Positions 5,306 to 8,632 of a stretch of 8,632 bases of DNA are shown piece after piece. Every line of letters begins with the position of its first letter. Position 1 is the stretch's first letter. Both the position numbers and the translations under genes were made by a program. The stretch comes from an uncultured Prevotella sp. (GTDB lineage: Bacteria; Bacteroidota; Bacteroidia; Bacteroidales; Bacteroidaceae): contig CALFIY010000009.1 in NCBI GenBank assembly GCA_937877595.1, positions 1 through 8,632 on the forward strand. Reading direction: 5' to 3'. The notes under the pieces are model-generated. The model was given only the letters and a program-made list of their open reading frames with translations. It was not told where the DNA came from and ran no database searches.

Positions 5306-6889
5306 CTATTTCACAAGGTTGCCGAGAATGTCACGCGTAAGTTCACGGGTGATGGTGCGCGTGGCTGCCGAAGTGGCGTTCTTGACAACTTTCTCCTTTG
5401 TCGACGTGCGGCTCTTACTCGTCTTGCCGCTCACCTTATTGCTGACATAGGTGCCAAGCAGCGCAGCAAGGGTGGACGTGACAGCAGTAAGCACGGATTT
5501 CATCACCTTATTAATAATAGTAGGCTTCGACTTTTCTGCCTTGCTTCCTTTCTCCTTTGGGGCAGTCGCTTCTTCGGCAACCTCCTCAGCCTCCTGTGAC
5601 TGCTGTTCCGACGCGGCAAGCAACTGTTCAAAGGCACTTTCGCGGTCTACAGCCTTGTCGTATTTGCCGAAGATGATACTCTGTCGGATAATACTGCTGC
5701 GCTGAGCCTCACTGATGGCGCCAATCTGCGACAATGGGAAGAGAATCTTGGCACGCTCCACGACAGAAGGAGCACCCTTCTCATCAAGGAAACTGACAAG
5801 GGCCTCGCCTGTCTCAAGTTGCATGATGGCTTCGTCGGTCTTGAAGTCAGGATTGGCACGGAAGGTATCGGCTGCCGTCTTGACGGCTTTCTGATCCTTG
5901 GGAGTGTAGGCGCGAAGCGCATGTTGCACGCGGTTGCCCAACTGACCCAGAATGTTTTCGGGAATATCTGTGGGACTCTGGGTGACAAAGTATATTCCAA
6001 CGCCCTTGGAGCGTATGAGGCGGATAACCTGTTCTATCTTGTCGAGAAGAGCCTTGCTGGTTCCGTCGAAAAGCATGTGAGCCTCGTCGAAGAAGAAAAC
6101 AAGTTTGGGCTGTGGCAAATCGCCGACTTCGGGAAGCGTAGTGTACAACTCGGAAAGCAGCCAGAGGAGGAATGTGCTGTAGAGTTTGGGCTGGAGCATC
6201 AATTTGTCGGCAGCCAAAACGCTCATCACTCCTTTTCCGCCTTCTGTGGCCATCAGGTCGTGGATGTCGAAGGCCGGCAGACCGAAGAATTTGTCGGCGC
6301 CCTGGTTTTCCAACTGCAACAAGGCGCGCTGGATGGCTCCTACGGTGGCGGTGGAGATATTGCCGTAGCGCGTGGTGTACTCCTTGGCATGCTGGGCAAC
6401 ATAGTCGAGCATGGAGCGGAGATCTTTCAAGTCATCAATAAGCAGTCCGCGCTCATCGGCTATACGGAACACGATGTTCAGCACTCCGTCCTGCACCTCA
6501 TTGAGCATCAGAAGGCGAGACAGCAACTGCGGGCCCATTTGTGAAACTGTGGCACGCATGGGATGGCCCTGCTCGCCGTACACGTCGTAAAACCTGACAG
6601 GGCATGCCTGGAACTCAGGACTCTCAAGGCCAAACTCGGGAAGGCGTTTCTCGATAAAGCCACTCATCTGCCCTACCTGGGAAATGCCGCTGAGGTCGCC
6701 CTTCATGTCGGCCATGAAGCATGGCACGCCTGCCTGACAGAATGTCTCAGCCATTACCTGCAGCGTAACTGTCTTGCCGGTTCCCGTGGCACCTGCTATA
6801 AGTCCGTGGCGATTGGCCATCTTACCTGTAATACTTAGTGCACCCTTGGCACTGTGAGCAATATATAGCCCGCGCTCTTTGTCGTACAT
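5306..6889 (-). CDS. DUF853 / HerA-like P-loop ATPase (YjgR family)
   Basis: A 527-residue ATPase of the DUF853 (PF05872, HerA/FtsK-like) group. Walker A is GATGTGKT (33-40). MADMKGDLSGIS follows at 59-70. Walker B is LVFFFDEAH (263-271), and the motif YFVTQSPTDIPENILGQLGNRVQHALRA (300-327) is typical of HerA-like proteins. Residues about 426-456 are a Glu/Ala/Lys-rich low-complexity linker. The tail ends TRTITRELTRDILGNLV, like the conserved C-terminus of YjgR. The biochemical role is not settled; HerA relatives are hexameric DNA translocases, but there is no NurA partner here. No signal peptide or clear membrane segment is present, although 465-485 is moderately hydrophobic. The ATG at 6887-6889 is about 20 nt from the predicted transcription start. 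First gene of the probable ATPase-mnmA-nuclease unit. Confidence 0.94.
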   Translation of the reverse strand: MYDKERGLYIAHSAKGALSITGKMANRHGLIAGATGTGKTVTLQVMAETFCQAGVPCFMADMKGDLSGISQVGQMSGFIEKRLPEFGLESPEFQACPVRFYDVYGEQGHPMRATVSQMGPQLLSRLLMLNEVQDGVLNIVFRIADERGLLIDDLKDLRSMLDYVAQHAKEYTTRYGNISTATVGAIQRALLQLENQGADKFFGLPAFDIHDLMATEGGKGVMSVLAADKLMLQPKLYSTFLLWLLSELYTTLPEVGDLPQPKLVFFFDEAHMLFDGTSKALLDKIEQVIRLIRSKGVGIYFVTQSPTDIPENILGQLGNRVQHALRAYTPKDQKAVKTAADTFRANPDFKTDEAIMQLETGEALVSFLDEKGAPSVVERAKILFPLSQIGAISEAQRSSIIRQSIIFGKYDKAVDRESAFEQLLAASEQQSQEAEEVAEEATAPKEKGSKAEKSKPTIINKVMKSVLTAVTSTLAALLGTYVSNKVSGKTSKSRTSTKEKVVKNATSAATRTITRELTRDILGNLVK

Positions 6890-6915
6890 ATTATAATGGA
6901 TGTTTAATTTGGCAG

Positions 6916-6946
6916 CGAAATTAGTAAAATAGAGCAGAAATGCAAA
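6916..6946 (-). promoter_or_regulatory. Predicted promoter for the ATPase-mnmA-nuclease unit
   Basis: On the minus strand, TTTG (6943-6946), a 19-nt spacer and TAATTTCG (6916-6923) match the Bacteroidetes consensus with one mismatch (TTCG for TTTG). The implied start site near 6910 leaves a leader of about 20 nt before the ATG at 6889. It lies back to back with the comM-like promoter; their -33 boxes are separated by 5 nt. Confidence 0.6.
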
Positions 6947-6951
6947 ATTTA

Positions 6952-6984
6952 TTTCCGCATTTTCTCTTCTTTTATATACTTTTG
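6952..6984 (+). promoter_or_regulatory. Predicted promoter for the comM-like gene
   Basis: TACTTTTG at 6977-6984 is an exact TAnnTTTG box. TTTC at 6952-6955, 21 nt upstream, is a three-out-of-four match to the -33 box. The start site would fall near 6990, about 15 nt before the ATG at 7006. This placement argues against any translation start at the in-frame ATG at 6940, which lies upstream of the promoter. Confidence 0.62.
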
Positions 6985-7005
6985 TGGAGAAAAACCAATA
7001 ACACT

Positions 7006-8571
7006 ATGCTTACTGTAACATATTGTGCCGCCGTGAACGGACTGGAAGTAACCGTGGTGAAGACAGAGGTGAGTCTGTCAAGAGGCGTTCAATTCCACCT
7101 TACAGGACTGGCCGATACTGCCGTACGAGAGAGTTACGACCGCATCAGGGCTGCGCTGAACAACAACGGGCTGAAAATGCCCGTCATGGACATCACGGTA
7201 AATCTCTCGCCTGCTGATATCAAAAAGGAGGGCAGCGCCTACGACCTGCCTGTGGCAATAGCCATACTGGCTGCAAGTGCCAAGATAGACAGCAGCAGAC
7301 TGGAAGATTTTATGATAGTTGGCGAACTGGGGCTCGACGGCCGTTTGCAACCAGTTCGCGGCGCGCTGCCGATTGCCATAAAGGCAAGAGCCGAGAAATT
7401 CAAAGGACTGATCGTTCCAAAACAAAACGAGCGCGAAGCAGCGGTGGTGAACAATCTTGAAGTCTACGGCATGGAGACTCTGACTGACGTTATAAATTTT
7501 ATGAACGGCAGTACGCAGTATTCTCCTACGATGGTTGACACACGACGGGAATTCTACGAGCAACAGGCGGTGTTCGACCTTGATTTTTCCGACGTTCGCG
7601 GACAGGAGAGCGTGAAGCGTGCGCTTGAAGTAGCCGCTGCCGGCGGTCACAATCTCATTATGATAGGACCGCCAGGCTCTGGAAAGTCAATGCTTGCAAA
7701 GCGACTGCCGGGAATTCTGCCGCCACTGTCGCTCTCAGAAAGCCTGGAAACGACACAAATCCACTCCGTGGCAGGAAAACTAACACGCGGCACAAGTCTT
7801 ATCAGTCAGCGCCCCTTTCGCTCCCCACACCATACCATCTCGCAAGTGGCTCTCGTTGGTGGCGGCACCAATCCGCAGCCCGGCGAAATAAGCCTCGCCC
7901 ACAACGGCGTGCTCTTTCTCGACGAAATGCCTGAACTGTCGCGCTCCGTACTTGAGGTTTTGAGACAGCCACTGGAAGACAGGCATATCACAGTAAGCCG
8001 CGCAAAATACTCTGTCGACTATCCTGCATCCTTCATGCTTGTGGCATCAATGAATCCATGCCCCTGCGGCTACTATGGCGACCCCACTCACAACTGCGTA
8101 TGCACCCCAGGGCAAATTCAGCGCTACATGAACAAAATCAGCGGCCCATTGCTCGACCGCATCGATATTCATTGCGAGATACAGGCCGTGCCCTTCGCAC
8201 AACTCTCGCAGATGCAGCCTGGTGAGCCAAGCGAAAAGATACGCGAGCGCGTCATTCGTGCCCGCAACATCCAGAGCGAGCGCTTCAGTTCCCTTTCTAA
8301 ACAGGGAGGGCTGGGGGCTGTCCACTGCAATGCCCAAATGACAGAGCGCATGCTACACCAGTTCGCAGAGCCCGACGCCGCCTCACTCGACATGCTCCGC
8401 ATGGCGATGGAGCGCTTGAAACTCTCCGCCCGTGCCTACAGCCGCATCCTGAAGGTCGCACGCACCATTGCCGACCTTGCCGGTAGCGAAAAAGTCCAGT
8501 CCATGCATATCGCCGAAGCCATCGGGTATCGTAACCTTGACCGTGGCGACTGGGCAGAGAGAGGGATATAA
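7006..8571 (+). CDS. comM: ComM/YifB-family Mg-chelatase-like AAA+ ATPase
   Basis: A 521-residue protein of the YifB/ComM family. ComM of naturally transformable bacteria is a hexameric branch-migration helicase that helps integrate incoming single-stranded DNA. The family is also widespread in species not known to transform. Order of parts: Lon-like N-terminal domain (MLTVTYCAAVNGLEV...GLADTAVRESYDRIRAAL, about 1-165), Walker A GPPGSGKS (221-228), the RPFRSPHHTIS motif (269-279), Walker B VLFLDE (302-307), and ASMNPCPCGYYGD with a four-cysteine cluster (352, 354, 364, 366). Then come GPLLDRIDIHCE (380-391) and a C-terminal helical domain with LSARAYSRILKVARTIADL. The frame is open from an ATG at 6940, but I chose 7006: the residues before it are not family-like and the predicted promoter overlaps them. 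The gene is divergent from the ATPase unit. Confidence 0.95.
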   Translation: MLTVTYCAAVNGLEVTVVKTEVSLSRGVQFHLTGLADTAVRESYDRIRAALNNNGLKMPVMDITVNLSPADIKKEGSAYDLPVAIAILAASAKIDSSRLEDFMIVGELGLDGRLQPVRGALPIAIKARAEKFKGLIVPKQNEREAAVVNNLEVYGMETLTDVINFMNGSTQYSPTMVDTRREFYEQQAVFDLDFSDVRGQESVKRALEVAAAGGHNLIMIGPPGSGKSMLAKRLPGILPPLSLSESLETTQIHSVAGKLTRGTSLISQRPFRSPHHTISQVALVGGGTNPQPGEISLAHNGVLFLDEMPELSRSVLEVLRQPLEDRHITVSRAKYSVDYPASFMLVASMNPCPCGYYGDPTHNCVCTPGQIQRYMNKISGPLLDRIDIHCEIQAVPFAQLSQMQPGEPSEKIRERVIRARNIQSERFSSLSKQGGLGAVHCNAQMTERMLHQFAEPDAASLDMLRMAMERLKLSARAYSRILKVARTIADLAGSEKVQSMHIAEAIGYRNLDRGDWAERGI

Positions 8572-8577
8572 TATTTA

Positions 8578-8594
8578 GATTATAAAATATAATC
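8578..8594. other. AT-rich perfect hairpin downstream of comM
   Basis: GATTATA (8578-8584), loop AAA, TATAATC (8588-8594). The stem is 7 bp but almost all A-T and has no trailing T run, so it is a poor intrinsic terminator. It lies 5 nt upstream of the next possible start codon and could be a weak operator, an mRNA leader structure, or chance in AT-rich DNA. Confidence 0.35.
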
Positions 8595-8599
8595 AAGGA

Positions 8600-8632
8600 A
8601 TGGACGAACAGAAAAATATTCAGCCGATGCAG
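8600..8632 (+). CDS. Possible start of the next gene (N-terminus only)
   Basis: An ATG at 8600-8602 opens a frame to the window end reading MDEQKNIQPMQ, 28 nt after the comM-like stop. An AAGGA-like stretch touches the start codon, closer than a working Shine-Dalgarno usually lies. Eleven codons are too few to identify a product. It is listed because orientation and spacing fit a gene following comM. Confidence 0.4.
   Translation, partial: MDEQKNIQPMQ

Noticed and set aside
5819..6544. Antisense open frame of 241 codons on the plus strand across the HerA-like ATPase
   Set aside because: The opposite strand carries Walker A and B and family motifs throughout; this frame is a shadow.
1..8632. 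CRISPR array, toxin-antitoxin pair, prophage or insertion sequence
   Set aside because: No spaced direct repeats of 25-40 nt, no cas, transposase, integrase or phage structural motifs, and no small paired ORFs with support were found.

Overview
This looks like chromosomal DNA from a member of Bacteroidales, most likely Prevotella or a close relative. Three things point there. Likely promoters match the Bacteroidetes pattern (TTTG, about 20 nt, TAnnTTTG). Shine-Dalgarno sequences are weak or absent. A secreted endonuclease ends in a PxAxYSLDGRRL...GLRIVR-type tail like those seen on secreted Prevotella and Bacteroides proteins. No phage, transposase, plasmid or CRISPR genes are visible. The genes are mostly housekeeping.

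Left part, plus strand (1-2377): the C-terminal end of a DedA-family membrane protein overlaps the start of sufS (cysteine desulfurase) by 11 nt. After a 121-nt gap comes rnhB (RNase HII). Two repeat features stand out. Two 36-nt hairpin-forming units sit in frame inside sufS. A degenerate 8-nt tandem array fills most of the sufS-rnhB gap.

Middle (2378-2685): a minus-strand tRNA gene, read as tRNA-Val with anticodon CAC, has a near-ideal Bacteroidetes promoter. An 11-nt perfect inverted repeat flanks it and could pair the leader with the trailer of the precursor. Next to it lies a second array, with a 7-nt period, that runs into the stop codon of the neighbouring nuclease gene.

Right-centre, minus strand (6889 down to 2682): three genes with gaps of 16 and 37 nt probably form one transcription unit. 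In order they are a DUF853/HerA-like ATPase, mnmA (tRNA 2-thiouridylase) and a secreted endonuclease I family enzyme. A divergent promoter region (6890-7005) separates them from a plus-strand comM/yifB-like AAA+ ATPase gene (7006-8571). The two predicted -33 boxes are only 5 nt apart. The start of a further plus-strand ORF may lie at 8600.

Functional links are modest. SufS supplies persulfide sulfur, which MnmA could use for tRNA thiolation. The HerA-like ATPase, the secreted nuclease and ComM all belong to DNA-handling families, but any joint role is speculation. I see no clearly new multi-gene system. The most unusual signals are the in-frame palindromic insert in sufS, the two short-period intergenic arrays and the tRNA leader-trailer inverted repeat.
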